A stretch of 64,000 bases of DNA from Mastigamoeba balamuthi. Its lineage: Eukaryota > Evosea > Mastigamoebida > Mastigamoebidae. Shown here in pieces: positions 43,143-56,020 of this stretch. The notes below the pieces were generated by a model. It saw nothing but the letters and a program-made list of their open reading frames with translations. It searched no databases and was not told the origin of the DNA. The position numbers and the translations under genes are program-made. The stretch spans positions 985,376-1,049,375 of the forward strand of contig CACRSC010000031.1 in assembly GCA_902651635.1 (NCBI GenBank), in the 5' to 3' direction. How positions within the stretch are numbered: the stretch's first letter is position 1; each line of letters opens with the position of its first letter.

Positions 43143-46100
43143 ATGGCCGAGTCGATCAAGATCGACGTAGCGACCTTCCACCGCCACCTCTCCAAGCTCT
43201 ACGACTCGTGGCGGGTCCGTGATCCCCCCGCGCACGCGTTTCATTCAGTTCTTCCCTCTGGCGCGGTCGGATACCAACACCGCCCTGGCCCCGCCGGCAC
43301 CCCCGCAGGCCGACAGGCAGAAAGAGTGGCAGAGCGCCGACGCCATCGCCATCGTGCATGGCACGTCGAGCGACGACACCATATACCACAAGGCCGCGGT
43401 GCTGCACTCGTGGCTCATCGGCTACGAGCTCAGCGACACACTGATGCTCTTCACCGAGTCCACGCTGATCCTCTTCACCAGCCCCAAGAAAGGTCCACCG
43501 GCATTTCGCACCCCCCGGCACGCGGTTCAATTGCGGGACCCCTGACGCGTGCGCTCTGTGCGCGGGCACCTGCAGCGCTGCTGCTTAAGTCGCTGGTGAG
43601 GGAGGAGGGGCAGCCGGCCGTCAGGATCATGGAGAGGTCGAGGGACGAGCCCATCAACGCAGAGACCATCCGCCAGCTCATCGGGATTGCCCGCGCCTCC
43701 TTCTCTGGGGTCCGCCCGCCCCTGCTGGCCTCTCCCGCTCGGCTCACCCTCGCTGGCCCGCGTCCCCAACGCACAGGCGAAGCTGGGTGTGCTGGCCAAG
43801 GAGAGGAACCACGGCACCTTCGTCAAGACATGCGATCCCATGCTTAAGGAGCCCGGGTTCGAGGTTGTCGACATCACGACGCCGCTTGCCTCGCTCTGGC
43901 GCATCAAGGGTCCGGCGGCTGCCTCCCCGCATCTCTGGCTGTCTCTCTGACCTCCTGTGGGGGGCGCCGGCATCAGATGCCTCTGAGGTGCAGTCGCTCA
44001 AGGAGGCAGCGGGGGTCAGCATGCGAGTCCTGAAGCGCAGGGCGGTCACTGACATGGAGCGTGCGCTGGACGAGGGCAGCAAGAGCCGCGTCACCAACGC
44101 CGTGCTGGCGGAGAAGGCCGCGGCGGCCTTCGAGGACCCCGCGATACTCAAGGCCGCGCTGAGCGAGGTCGTCGACCCGTGCTACCCGCCCATCGTGCAG
44201 AGCGGCGGCAAGTACGACTTTGGGTGGTCCGCCGAGAGCACGCGCGACCCGCTGCACGCGGGCACCATCACGATTGCGCTCGGGGCCAGGTTCAGGTGCA
44301 TGTGCTCCAACATCGCCCGCACCTACATGATCAACGCCACCAAGGTACCCACTGGGCGCACTCCCTATTGATTCCGTGAAACTCACTGGCTTCGATTTGC
44401 TGAAACAGGAGCAAGAGGAGATATACAGGGTGGCGCTGGACGCACAGAGGAGGCTTATCGAGGAGCTGCGGCCTGGCGTTCGCATTCAGCAGGCCGTGCA
44501 GCAGGCCAGGTCGACGATCGAGAACGGGATGCCGTCTCTGGTCCCGCTGCTCCCGAAGAACTTCGGCCACGGCGTTCGTCCCTCTCTGCAGCCTTTTCGG
44601 CACCGCTGCCGTCACTGACAGCTCTCGGTCTCCAGATGGGCATGGAGTTCAAGGAGTTCGGTATGCTGCTCACTGAGAGGAATGAGGTCACGATCCACCC
44701 GGGCATGTCGTTCAACGTCAGTGTGGCCATCCCCAACATTCCTCTCAAGGAGACCTCCAAGGACTCCAAGAAGAACACGTGTGTTCCTCCGTCCCCAATG
44801 CTCCATTTCATTTCTCACCTGCCCATTACAGATTTGCCGTGCAGATCGCGGACACCGTCCTGGTCACCGAGAACGGACCAGAGGTGCTGACGAACGACTG
44901 CTCGAAGCAGTGGTCAGACATCACGTACTCTCTCGACGACGACGAGCCGAAGCCCGAGAGGAAGTTCGAGAAGATCGACGAGGACATCGACATCCCCGTC
45001 GACATCGACATCAACCAGCCCCGCTCCACCCGCCAGCGTGAGCTCCGCGACAACAAGCCCAAGGCCACGTGCGTACCACCTCCGGGCGTCCCAGTATCGA
45101 ACTCACGAACGCACACCAATCACAGAGCCGACGCTGAGAGGAGGAGGCAGCACCAGGTGGAGCTGGCCAAGACGCTGCACGAGGGAGCCCAGCAGCGGCT
45201 GCTGAACCGCGGCGAGAAGGCCTCGTCGGCGTCGCGCAGGGACGACGAGCTCGCCAACGCCATCGCGTACGAGAACGTCGACCAGATGCCGCGGATGGAG
45301 CCGGGCAGGATCTTCGTCGACATGGACCGCTCGGCCGTCGTGCTGCCGATCTGCGGCCTCATGGTCCCGTTCCACGCGCGGGTCATCAAGAACGTGACGT
45401 CTCGCGACGACATGCTGCGCATCAACTTCGTCACGCCGCAGGCCGTCGGCGGCGGCGCTGCCACACGCGACGCGGGGATGGAGAAGCGCATGTTCGTGAA
45501 GGAGCTCACGTACCGGATCCCCAACCCCAACAAGCACGAGCCCAACAAGCACCTCGAGACGACCGAGAGGCTCATCAAGGAGCTGCGCAAGCGCCTCACC
45601 GCACAGACGACCGAGTCGAAGCAGCGGGAAGAGGAGGAGATGGTCCCGCAGGAGGCGCTCCGCATCCAGGGCGGAAGAGTGCCCAAGCTCACCGACGTGT
45701 TTGTCGAGCCCAACCTGGCGGGAGGCAAGCGCACGTCCGGGCAGCTCGAGGCGCACTCGAACGGGTTCCGCTTCCGCAGCTACAAGGGAGCTACTCTCGG
45801 TACCTCATCCTTTCAGTGCATCTGTACACGCAAGTGCTCATTTTGCTGCGAACAGACATCATGTACAAGAACATCAAGCACGCGTTCTTCCAGCCCGGAG
45901 AGCAGGAGCTGATCGTCCTGATCCACTTCCACCTCAAGTCGCCCATCGTCGTCAACAAGAAGAAGGTGAAGGACGTCCAGTTCTACACCGAGGTCACCGA
46001 GGTCGTCTGCAAGCTGTGTACGAGCGCAGCCCGTCCCCGCGGGTCTCTTCTCACGCACTCACGATCCCCCCCCCCCACCAGACGAGAGGTCGAGGTACGG

Positions 46101-46925
46101 CGAGCAGGACGAGTTCGAGGAGGAGCAGCAGGAGCGCGAGAGGAGGAGGAAGCACAACCTGGCGTACCAGACGTTTGTCAACCAGGTGTCGGAGCTCGAG
46201 GGGTTCGCGGGGCACGAGTTCGACATCCCGTACAGAGAGCTCGGCTTCCACGGAGTGCCGTTCAAGAGCAACGTCTTCCTGCAGCCGACGGTCCACTGCC
46301 TCGTCAACCTCACCGAGTCGCCCTACTTCGTCCTGACGCTCGACGACGTGGAGCTCGTGCACTTTGAGCGTGTCTCAGAGACGTACAAGCTGCGCAACTT
46401 CGATATGGTGTTCATCTTCAAGGACTACACCAAGCCCGTCGTCCGCGTGAACGTGATCCCCATCGACTCGCTCGAGCCCATCAAGGAGTGGCTGGAGTGA
46501 GCTCCTCCTGCCCGTGCCCTGCCATCTGATGCTTATGCTGACCAACGCCCTCCTCCTTTTTTCGCAGCTCGATCAACATCAAGTTCTCCGAGGGGCCCGG
46601 GAACCTCAACTGGAACCACATCATGCAGACGATCGTTGCAGACATGCAGGGCTTCTTCGACGGCGGCGGCTGGAGCTTTCTCGACCCCGACTCGAGCGAG
46701 GACGAGGACGAGGACGATGATGAGCAGGAGGGCAGCGACTTCCACCCCGACTCGAGCGACGAGGGCGAGTCGTCCGACTCGGACTTCAGCGACGCCTCCG
46801 AGGGCAGCGCCTCGGAGAGCGACGGCGACGGCGGCGACGAGGACGACGACGACATTGTCGGCGGAAGCGACGATGACGAGGACGACGAGGACGAAGCCCC
46901 TCAAGCAAAGAAGTCCAAGCACTGA
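43143..46925 (+). CDS. SPT16: FACT complex subunit SPT16
   Basis: Histone chaperone that opens nucleosomes for polymerases. ATG at 43,143 begins [20 protein letters not shown]. The aminopeptidase-like N-lobe is seen ([55 protein letters not shown]...). The middle (PH-like) domains show [37 protein letters not shown] and [16 protein letters not shown], then [20 protein letters not shown] and [11 protein letters not shown]. These are followed by [40 protein letters not shown] and [17 protein letters not shown], and the tail is long and acidic ([20 protein letters not shown]). Stop TGA at 46,923-46,925. About eight short introns. Full family length, about 1,000 residues. Confidence 0.95.
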
Positions 46926-47060
46926 GAAGCAGTAGCTAAGAAAGGAAAATGCAGCGTCTTTGTCACAGCACGTGCTTTAGCTCGTGGGTGGGATTGCTAT
47001 TCTATTCGGTGATGAATGCTTTTCTCCATTCGCTTCTTCACAATCGGCAGGGCACGAGGA

Positions 47061-47953
47061 TCAGACAAACGACTTGCCCTCATCGGCGTCCGAGGCGACA
47101 GGCTTACCACTTCGCACGTAGGACCTCGCAAGCATGAGGACGCCGCAGAGGGCAGCCACGAGCAGGAGAATCTTGAACCCCGTGTGCCCCGCCCCCGAGG
47201 TCGGCTGCGTCGTGTCCACCACCACGGCATCGGCTGTTGGCTCTGGCACCAGCACTGGCTGCTCGGGCTGCTTATTCTTGGGCTCATCCTTCACAGGAGT
47301 GGGCTTGTGCGCCTTGACAGTGACAGTGTCCGTGCACTTGGACCCTGTGCCGCGATACGTCACCAGAGTGAGAAGGCAACGTCACGGGGGGTGCAGAGTG
47401 CACACCTTGGTGGCTGAAGATCACTCGCTCGAGGTTGTTCTTGATTTCGTGCTCCCCGAGCACGGAGACGTTGCCCACAAAGGCCGCGGGCACGCCGCTG
47501 GACCCCTTCTTGTTGCGGACCTTGAACGCCGTCTCCAGGACTCCCCACCCGTGCGCGACTGCCGGGGGGCGGGGGCGGGGGGCGGAGGGAGACGCACGAG
47601 GGCGTGAGATATTCGCACAGTGGAACGCAACTGTGCGCCACACGTACCGACGTTGATGCGGTGAAGCTGGTCCGAGGGAAGAGGGCCGCAAGGCCGCAAG
47701 AGAGTCAGAGAGGCAGCAAAGGCGGTGGTGGGGGGTGGGAACGGCAACGCACGACGAGGTAGGGTTTGTGCTTTGCCTCGAGCGCGTCGACGACGGGGAC
47801 AGTCCGCACGCAGTGGGGGCAGTAGGGGCTGAAGTACAGCTCCACGCACGTGGTCTTCACCATGCGCGTGTACTCGGGTGTCTCCGCGGGCTCGTCGCCC
47901 GCCGCCGCGGCAATCGCTGCCAGAAGCGCGAGCGCAAACGACGACGACCGCAT
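47061..47953 (-). CDS. secretory thioredoxin/glutaredoxin-like protein with C-terminal TM
   Basis: ATG 47,953 starts a clear signal peptide (MRSSSFALALLAAIAAAAGD). The redox site is YFSPYCPHCVRTVPVVDALE, a C-P-H-C motif as in DsbA and some PDIs, which favours oxidation. Further exons give GVLETAFKVRNKKGSSGVPA, where a cis-Pro strand is expected (VPAAFVGN). A Pro/Lys linker and a TM segment GFKILLLVAALCGVLMLARS follow, and a short tail ends DEGKSFV (stop 47,061-47,063). Three introns are inferred. Predicted ER/secretory membrane oxidoreductase. It diverges from the ABCA gene. Confidence 0.75.
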
Positions 47954-48208
47954 CACCAAAAGCCACAAAGCTCTCGCCCTTTCAGTAAAGATATCTGAAC
48001 AAAGATTCGCGGGTCCCCTGACTGACACGATCTCGGCGGGTGATGTCCGGGAGCAATCTGGGGCCAAGCAATTCAGAGGGCGAGGCAGGAGGTGCAGTGG
48101 CGAGGTGACCAGGGGCATCCAGATCGGAATCCCGGGAAAACTCCGCAAATCCTGGACCAGAAATCTGAATCTTAGTTGCAGAGTTTCCCACCCCCTTGCA
48201 CGCACCCC
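47954..48208. promoter_or_regulatory. divergent promoter, thioredoxin-like / ABCA
   Basis: A 255-base gap between diverging ATGs. It contains aaagatatctgaac (about 47,984-47,997), about 30 bases upstream of the minus-strand ATG, a close match to the recurring GATATYT element. Confidence 0.4.
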
Positions 48209-50995
48209 ATGGGCGAAACCACGGGCATCGTCCGCTTCTTCTCGCAGCTGCGCCTGCTGCTCTGGAAGAACGTGCTGCTCTCGTACCGTGGCCGGCGCCA
48301 GACGCTCCTGCAGGCACGTCACTGCCATTTTCCCACCCACCGCTTTTATTTTTTCGAATAGCGGCTGAGCAAATGCCCACGTCTCCTGCCGTGTTGCGTC
48401 CGCATGCGAACCCCAGCTGCTCTCGTCGATGTTCTTCCTGGGCCTGCTCTGCGCCTGCTCGCAGATCATCGTGGCCCACGACGACCCCGAGCCCGACCCC
48501 CGCCCCGAGCCGCTGCTCCCCCGCTGCCACTCGCCGCTCTCGGGCGCCGCCTGCGTCACGGTCCTGTGGGCTGTCGACCCCCCGGCCTCCAGCACCAGCC
48601 CCCCGCGCCCCCTGGACGACGCGGCGCTCGGGCGCGTGATCGGCAGCGTGCTGAGGCGCAACGGCCTGCTCGAGAGCGACGCCGTGCGGGAGGCCGACAG
48701 CGAGGCGCTGAGGCAGCGCATCCTCAAGCACCCGAACCTGACGCTGTCGGGGGTCGTCTTCTACCCGAGGGACGCACCACCCGACAACGCGTCGGTGACG
48801 AGGGGCAGCGGCAACGACACGGCGGTGCCCTACGCGCTGCTGTGGAACGAGACGACGCCGTGGCCCAGCCTGTCGACCGTCGACGTGTTCGAGGCCATGT
48901 CGCACAGCGTGCAGATGGCGGTTGTCGAGGAGCTCGTGGGCCGCAGGGCTGTCGCGTCGGCGCCCGTGTTCACCAACAGCAGGTTCCCGCAGCACTTCAA
49001 GGTCCGCAAGTTCGACGCCATGTCCAACGTCGGCACGCTCATCATGTACTGCCCGACGATGTTCAACTTCATGCTGCTGCTCTACCAGCTCGTCCAGGAG
49101 AAGGACCTGCAGCTGCGCAGGCAGATGAAGAGCGTCGGCATGTCCGACGTCACGTACTGGGCGTCGCACATCATCTACAACGCGGCGTTCATCACCGTCT
49201 CGACCCTCTTCACGATGGCCTTTGGCTGCGTCTTCCAGTTCGCGTTCTTCATCAAGGCCAGCTGGCCCGCCGTCTTCCTAACGGTAAGCTCTCCTCTCCT
49301 ACGTTGCCGTTGCTTTTTTGCTCACACGTGTCCCTTGCACCCCCAACCTCCGCCCTTTAGTTCTGGCTGTTCGGGCTCGCGATGATGCCGCTCGCGGCGT
49401 TCATCAGCATGCTGGTGTCCAACACGCAGGCGGCGGTCAACGCGGGGATGGCGGTGTTCCTGTTCGGCATCGTCGTGCAGATCATCGCGACGAACAACTG
49501 GCTGCTGACGATGATGTACAGCCCGGACTTCCCGCAGGCAGCGCTGAACCTGCTGTGCCTGTGGCCGCCGTTCCCCTTCAGCAAGCTCATCATCGACATC
49601 GCGGGCAAGACCAACGAGAACGACCTGCACAAGGCCGGCGCCAAGTTCTTCACGTGGTCGGACATGTACGAGAAGACCCTCGTGTCGGGCGGCTACTTCT
49701 ACCCGTCGCCGATGGAGTCGGTCTACTGGCTGCTCATTGACCTCGCCTGGTTCACCGGCGTGGCCCTCATCCTCTTCAGCACGCTGCCCTCGGAGAACGG
49801 CTGGCTGACCCGCCTCGTCACTGCGGCGTACCACAGAGTCCGTGGCCCCGCCAAGGCGCCAGAGAGCGTCTCGCTCTCGGAGGTCAGCGACGACAGCGAT
49901 GTCAAAGACGAGTGCGCCGCTGCCAACAGCAGCGCGAGCAAAGACGCGGTGCGGCTCATGCACTTCTGCAAGACGTACAAGACGGGCGTCTTTATCCACA
50001 AGTCGGTGCACGCGGTGACGGACCTCAACATGACCGTCAAGGAGAACGAGATCGTCGTGCTCCTGGGGCACAATGGGTGTGGCAAGAGCACCACCATGAA
50101 CGCCCTCAGCTGCGTCGTGCCGATGACGTCGGGAGACGCGATGGTGTACGGGAAGTCCGTGGTCAATGAGCCCTCGGAGGTCCGCAAGATGATCGGCGTG
50201 TGCCCGCAGGACGACGTCCTCTGGCCCGACCTCACTGCGATCGAGCACCTGCAAATCTTCGGCCTCCTCAAGGGCCTGAGCTTCGCAGAGCTCAAGAAGG
50301 AAGTGCGCGAGCGCCTCGAGGAGGTCTCGCTGTGGCACGTGGGCCACAGGGCTGCCGGCACGTTCTCTGGAGGCATGAAGCGCAGGCTCACCGTGGCCAT
50401 CAGCTGCATCGGACGCCCGAAGCTGCTGCTGCTCGACGAGCCCACCACGGGCCTCGATCCCGTCGCTCGTAGGCAGATGTGGGCCAGCCTGCACAGGTTG
50501 AGGACCGGACGTGCGATTCTGCTCACAACGCACTCTATGGAGGAGGCAGAAGCACTCGGGGACCGCGTCGCGATCATGAGCAGCGGCAGCATCCGTTGTA
50601 TTGCGCCTCCTCTCAAGCTAAAGGTGCCGCACTCGCACCTTGGTGTTATTCGCCTCTCACACGTTTGCCACTCCTGGCAGTCGAAATACGGCGTTGGATA
50701 CGTTCTTCACGCCGTGTCGCCAAATGGGAGGGAGGCAGAGGCGAGTGCGTACGTTCGCAAGGGCCTGCCAGCGGCCGTTCTCATGACCAAGACGAGTGGC
50801 GACCTCAAGTTCGCCGTGCCTGCCGAGTCGATCGACGTGCTGTCGCGGTTCCTGCTGTCCATGGAGCAGTGCGCCGCGGGCATGTGCCCTATCAAGGAGT
50901 GGGGCGTGAGCCAGACCACGCTCGAGGAGGTGTTCCTGCGTGTGTGCGAGGGAGCCTCTTCGAACAAGGCGCACAGCCCACAGCCCCGCGAATAG
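48209..50995 (+). CDS. half-size ABC transporter, subfamily A
   Basis: One membrane domain plus one nucleotide-binding domain, the half-size ABCA layout of plants and protists (lipid export or flipping is likely). Exon 1: MGETTGIVRFFSQLRLLLWK, typical ABCA start. A large outside loop follows (about 48,480-49,010), then TM segments (IMYCPTMFNFMLLLYQL, IIYNAAFITVSTLFTMAFGC, MAVFLFGIVVQIIATN). The NBD has Walker A GHNGCGKST (about 50,070), Q-loop CPQDDVLW, signature FSGGMKRRL (F for the usual L), Walker B LLLLDEPTTGLD and H-loop TTHSMEEAE. The end, EEVFLRVCEGA, is typical of ABCA. Stop TAG 50,993-50,995. The first intron (48,314-48,416) is best read as GC-AG; later ones are GT-AG. Confidence 0.92.
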
Positions 50996-51250
50996 GACGT
51001 GGAGACGTTGCAAACGCTGCCCGTCATGGTGGTCAACTTGCAGGAGGATCCAAACAATATCCATCCGCACCGCCAAACGGGACATCTATAGCAAACAGGC
51101 TGCGTAATAGCGGCGGTGATGCCTCACTTGCATCCGCGTGTTCAATTGTTGTGATGTCATCACGATATTAATCAGAAGATACAACCAGTTGATAGATACC
51201 CATCTCAGCACACAGGTAATTCGTCGTCGGGGCAGCAGCGCCGAGAGGGC

Positions 51251-52234
51251 ATGTCGAGCTCAGCCAGGTCTCGCACAAAGCAGAGGCAGGCGTCTCCGCC
51301 CGCCGAGGCGGTGTCGTACCCCCAGGTCCTCTTCTCCCTGCTGCTGGAGCACACCCGTTCGTGGGCCACTGCCCGTGCGCTGTCAGCGACGTGCCGCTCG
51401 GCCCGCAGCGCCTACGCCAGCAGTCCCTGGTCGCGCCTCGCCCCCGCCATCGCCGTCCTGCACCCCTGCTGCGTCGCCACTGGCGAGGAGCCGCGCAGCT
51501 TCGTCGAGGAGATCGCGCAGCTGGAACGCATCCGGCAGATGGCCACGATGGCCGCTGTCAGGTCCACACAGCACTGGGGCTCAGTGCGCACTCTCACTGG
51601 GGGTGGGCGGCGGGTGCGCTCTCGCAGGCTGAGATTTCTGCGCGCGGCGAGGTTCTGGGCGTCGAGGGGGGGCAGCTCCGAGGCACTGCTCAGGGCTGTC
51701 CCAGGGATACACCTGCACGTGTGCAACGACCACATGTGGACCTTTGGGCCTGTGCTACAGTACGCCTGCTGCTTCGCGATGCCCTGCCCGGCTGGCGACA
51801 AGCCACACCTGTTCGAAGTGATGATGTGCGTCGGCGAGGGGATCAGCAGCTGGGCCTTCACCTACGTCACAGCGGGGAGCGTCACGGAGCGCAAGTGGGT
51901 CGGGGGGATGGACACGCGCATACAGTGCATGGTCGAGCAGTCGGATGTGTCGGTGCCCGCGGGCGCCAGAAGATGGACAGTGGACCCGTCTGGGGAGTCC
52001 CCTGATGTCGACGGCCAGGCAGTCATGTCGCAGCTGTGCCCGATGCTTGGCGAGCTGTCCGAGAGCGTCGGGTGCTCGCCCAGTGAGCTCGTGGCGTTTG
52101 TGTTCCACTTGATCGCCGGCACAGACGATCGCGTTCTGGCCGTGCCAATCTTCTCTGACCGCAAAGAGGACAACCTCTGGCATCTGAATGACTATTTGGT
52201 CGAAAACGATCAGCGTTATGACGACACAATGTAG
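51251..52234 (+). CDS. F-box-like protein of unknown function
   Basis: A single 327-codon frame. The N-terminus VSYPQVLFSLLLEHTRSWAT followed by ALSATCRSARSAYASSPWSR resembles an F-box (leucine-rich start, ST-C-R turn, W at the end). The rest is unassigned: HLHVCNDHMWTFGPVLQYAC, GISSWAFTYVTAGSVTERKW, then an acidic end. If the F-box is real it would bind Skp1 in an SCF ubiquitin ligase. It is the last host-type gene before the AT-rich, repeat-filled end. Confidence 0.5.
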   Translation: MSSSARSRTKQRQASPPAEAVSYPQVLFSLLLEHTRSWATARALSATCRSARSAYASSPWSRLAPAIAVLHPCCVATGEEPRSFVEEIAQLERIRQMATMAAVRSTQHWGSVRTLTGGGRRVRSRRLRFLRAARFWASRGGSSEALLRAVPGIHLHVCNDHMWTFGPVLQYACCFAMPCPAGDKPHLFEVMMCVGEGISSWAFTYVTAGSVTERKWVGGMDTRIQCMVEQSDVSVPAGARRWTVDPSGESPDVDGQAVMSQLCPMLGELSESVGCSPSELVAFVFHLIAGTDDRVLAVPIFSDRKEDNLWHLNDYLVENDQRYDDTM

Positions 52235-54900
52235 AAGGCAACGAGGTTAACAGGAACACCAGCCCCGATCCCAAGAACTTTGTCAACTGTCGTTTGAAGC
52301 AAGTTCCACCGAAGCATAAAAGTCAAGACAACATTTGCGCTGAGACACCATCATCTTTTCACAGAAAGTTATGCGATGCACATCAGTGATTTTTCACCAT
52401 TTTGTCATTCCTGCTGTTCATTGATGAAAATGTAGCCCACTAAAGCATAGTCCCGAGTTGTGGATTTCACGTTCCACAATTTGACGAGCTTGTTAAAAAT
52501 CTGAAATCCTACCATACCCTCTAAAGCCCATCACTGTTATGTCGTATGTCCCGGACTAGACCAAATATTTGTGAGGTTTATTGATTCTGGGCCTATTAGT
52601 GAATGCATCAACAGATGCCGGAAACAATGTTCATTTCAGCTGGAACGTGCAAAACTCCCTTTTCGGGTATTACTTAACATAAATCACCAAGAGTGCCCTT
52701 GCATCAGCATATCAGAAATCATCAGGAAGTGGAAGTAGCATCTACTACCACAATCAGCCCATCTACTACAATCAGTGTTCATTGCTACATCATGCCTTTA
52801 AGCTTGAGTAATCAATCTTAAGCTCTTTCAGATGGATAGCTCTAGAAATTGGAAAATGAACTGGGACAGTATCTGTCGTAAAACAGTCCACCTGGGCATT
52901 ACAGCAGTTCTGATGGCCACTATTGAGACCCGAGTTTGAATTTTTGAGCTTTCATCACCGCATATTTCACTGTAAGTCTTCTTCAAATCTTCATCATCTT
53001 AGGTTAATATCGGTTCTGTGGTGAATTTCCAGGGTGAATGCCGTGATAATTCAAATATTCATCGACAGAGAGCTATTGGACTGGGCGGACAGCGGTGAGG
53101 TCCCTCACACCTGCACAGGCCACCGAGTTAGTCAGACCGCCCAACAGGGACAAGATGCTGAACGCACACGCCGCACGCAGTCACTGTTTCATCGCCCCGC
53201 TTGAACAGAAGGAAATTGTGAAGGTGAAAAGGTGAAAGCCGAAATGGCCTGCAAAAACCAACTCACACTGCCCACTGTCCAGCACTTCTCTTCTCTGATT
53301 GTATGGCCAGTTTGCAGAATCTCTTCACTGCGAGGGGCATGCAGCCGCTTAGCCATAAGAAATAAGTGTATTTAGTGAAGACAAATTCCAAGTCGAAAAT
53401 TGCAAGGGCACCGCCTCGCCATCAATGTTGCACCTTGGCACAATCTCAGGCGAGTCGGGGGTCGATGAATATCGGGACTACCCATTTACTATCCTCTTCA
53501 CAGGCGACTCCTGCGCCATGTCAGTCCAGAGCGGGCCTCGCGTGCACATATCGTTCACCAGCCTGAGCACGCACGGCAGGCAGCAGGTTTGATTGTCACG
53601 ACCCCTTCCGCGGTCAATACGCCATAACGGGTCTTTTTTTAGATGGAGATCGTGATGGGTCACCATTGGAGGGTTCAGAGGGGGCTGACTCCGTCAAACG
53701 TGGCCAACGCAGGAATGTCCTCTGAGGCCTACGACCTTTTGACCGGCAGAGGTTGGTCGTGACTCCTCTCTCTTTCGGCCTGAGAGTGTCTGACAACGGT
53801 CTCAGTGTTCGTCTGCCCACTCTGCCCCAAGGTGCTCACAGTGCAGCACGACTCGCCCCTCGACATAGATTCAAGCAGCGTAGGGCCATATGAGCGCTAC
53901 AGCTTCCTCATAAAGGCACTATGCCCGTGAGTAACTAGTAACTTATCTCCCATACCCATCATTTAACTATGAAATCCGCCATTTCTGTTTTCACACCAAT
54001 TTTAGGCACCGAGCTTCTGCTCAGCTCTGTATGCGCACCAGCGGGCTTGGAGAGCCAGTCACGAGTCAGGGCTCCTTCACCCTCAACAGAGACAAGTCCC
54101 ATCGACAGCACGGTAGTGCGCGCTGCCGTTCGACTGCACACTTTGATACTATCAGATCTGAGACTCGCGGTGATCAGCCAATCATAATTGCCAGGGTATA
54201 CTCTCTCCTATCGGATGCGCAAAAAGTGCTGGGCGCCCTCAGACAAATCGAAGCCGAACTCGGGATGGTGGTCCCAGGATTGGTGAGCAGCAACTTCCAG
54301 TTGTACGGCGATCGTGTAGTCGTCTTTATGGCCTTCAAGGATCGGATCAGTGCACAGAGTGAACACAGGATCCTCGAGTTTTTGCTGCTGCTCAAGGGGA
54401 TCACGCACGGAAATATCCGTCTTACAGGAGAGTTCTGGTCCTCCATGTAGGCTCTCTTAAGACATGAGACATATCAGTCGATTGCTCTAATCAACCTCAT
54501 GGAACACTGTAGTACCTTGAAAGGAAATTCCAAAGAGACATAAAGCCATGTTAATGCTGTCTTAATTTAACAGACATAACAGAGCATGCAAAGCAAGAAG
54601 AACACTTCAGGTGTGTTATGTGCTCAGTGGGATGGTGTCTGGGCAGATTACTTCAAGCATGAAGAAGCAGGATATATTCTGAAAAATGAAATGAAAACAA
54701 ATGATAAATCACAAACAAAAAAGTCCCTTAGTTTTTAATAATGCTGCTGCTTAGTACAGTAATTCTCGTGCACCAATGAACCCCGACGACGGAATTACGT
54801 ACTCGCCGACTCGGGCATAGCAGAAAACGCAAAGGAGGGGCATTTCCCAGCATCGCAGCATCGGCACCGGTTATTCCCACAGACACGAACATGGAGCCCA
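52235..54900. other. low-GC spacer, no firm gene
   Basis: Composition drops abruptly after 52,235. From there to about 53,350 I see no open frame of note. A short frame near 54,190-54,447 (LLSDAQKVLGALRQIEAELG ... LLKGITHGNIRLTG) could be an exon or element remnant but has no recognisable domain. The rest looks noncoding, with broken frames. Confidence 0.5.
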
Positions 54901-54910
54901 ACAAGAAACG

Positions 54911-56020
54911 ATGACTGTCATCACAGATGACAGTGACCACGAGAGCAAGGACAGTGACAGCAGCTCAATGGACGAGGACGACCATGAGGACGCTTCCCAT
55001 GAGGACGACGACAGCAGCTCCCACAACAGTTGCTGCCAGGGCTGTTGCAAGGGCGTGATGAAGGACCACGACCATAGACAGGACCCCCGTCGAGCACCAG
55101 GCAGAGGCCTATGTGCAGGTAATGGTACGGGTGCAGGCAGTCCGGTCCATCGATGACATTCTGCAGGGCATCACTATTCCTTTCGCAGTTTTTGACTGGA
55201 AGGTACTTTTCAAGCACATGCAGGTCGTCAGCAAGAGGCTGGCTACAGCAGCCAAGATGAACGTCGCGATCAAGGCTTTCTCGATGTGTGCGTTGTTCTT
55301 GGAGGAAATTGTGGACGTGACCAAGGCCACAGGGGCAATTGATCGGAAACTGGTCAACGAGGACATCAAGGACTATTTCCGTATGGCCTGTCTCAACGTT
55401 TTTGTGATGCTGGGACCGAGAGGGACTCCATCTTCAACAATATCGATGACTTCAGGTTTGTTACACACCAGAAGCTCGTAGAGATCGACATCTCCAAGGT
55501 CAATGGCAAGGACTCTACGTTCCAGGAGTTAAGCACAGAAATACTCTGGTTCGCACAGCACATAGCAGAGAATGCATAACGGGGGTTTCTTCCTGATGAT
55601 CTGCCATGCACTTCGTCTTCATGGCCATTCACACTGGGTTTGTAAATGCCGGTTTCAGCTCCAGGGGTGGATAAGGCCCTGAACATCGTCCCCCAGTCAC
55701 CAGCACCTAAGGGCCAGAGGGAGGGTGATAGTGGCCCTAAGCTTACTCATCAGCACGATCCCTTGTGCTACAACTGTGGGATGTATGGGCACATGGTCAG
55801 CAATTGCCCATCTCCATCCATGACTGCTACACTCAAGGCACGGGAGCATCGGGAGGAGAAGTCACACTCATGGCTCGCCATAGGCACTGCACTGAGCCTG
55901 GAGCCCATGACCATGAAGTGCTACCAGTGTGGGGGTGCAGGACACGTTGCCAAGAACTGCCCGTTCCCGGGCACAATGCAGCAGGCACATGAGACACGAG
56001 TTGCTAGGAGAAGGGCATGA
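54911..56020 (+). mobile_element. LTR-type retroelement gag relic with two CCHC knuckles
   Basis: A gag-like helical frame (55,113-55,415: IDDILQGITIPFAVFDWKVL...LNVFVML) is broken by one frameshift near 55,420 into RDSIFNNIDDFRFVTHQKLV, which stops at about 55,579. The next frame (55,646-56,020) has two zinc knuckles, CYNCGMYGHMVSNC and CYQCGGAGHVAKNC (both C-x2-C-x4-H-x4-C). This order is gag-NC. An upstream acidic/His-rich stretch at 54,911-55,090 may belong. I found no clear LTR pair. Confidence 0.65.
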
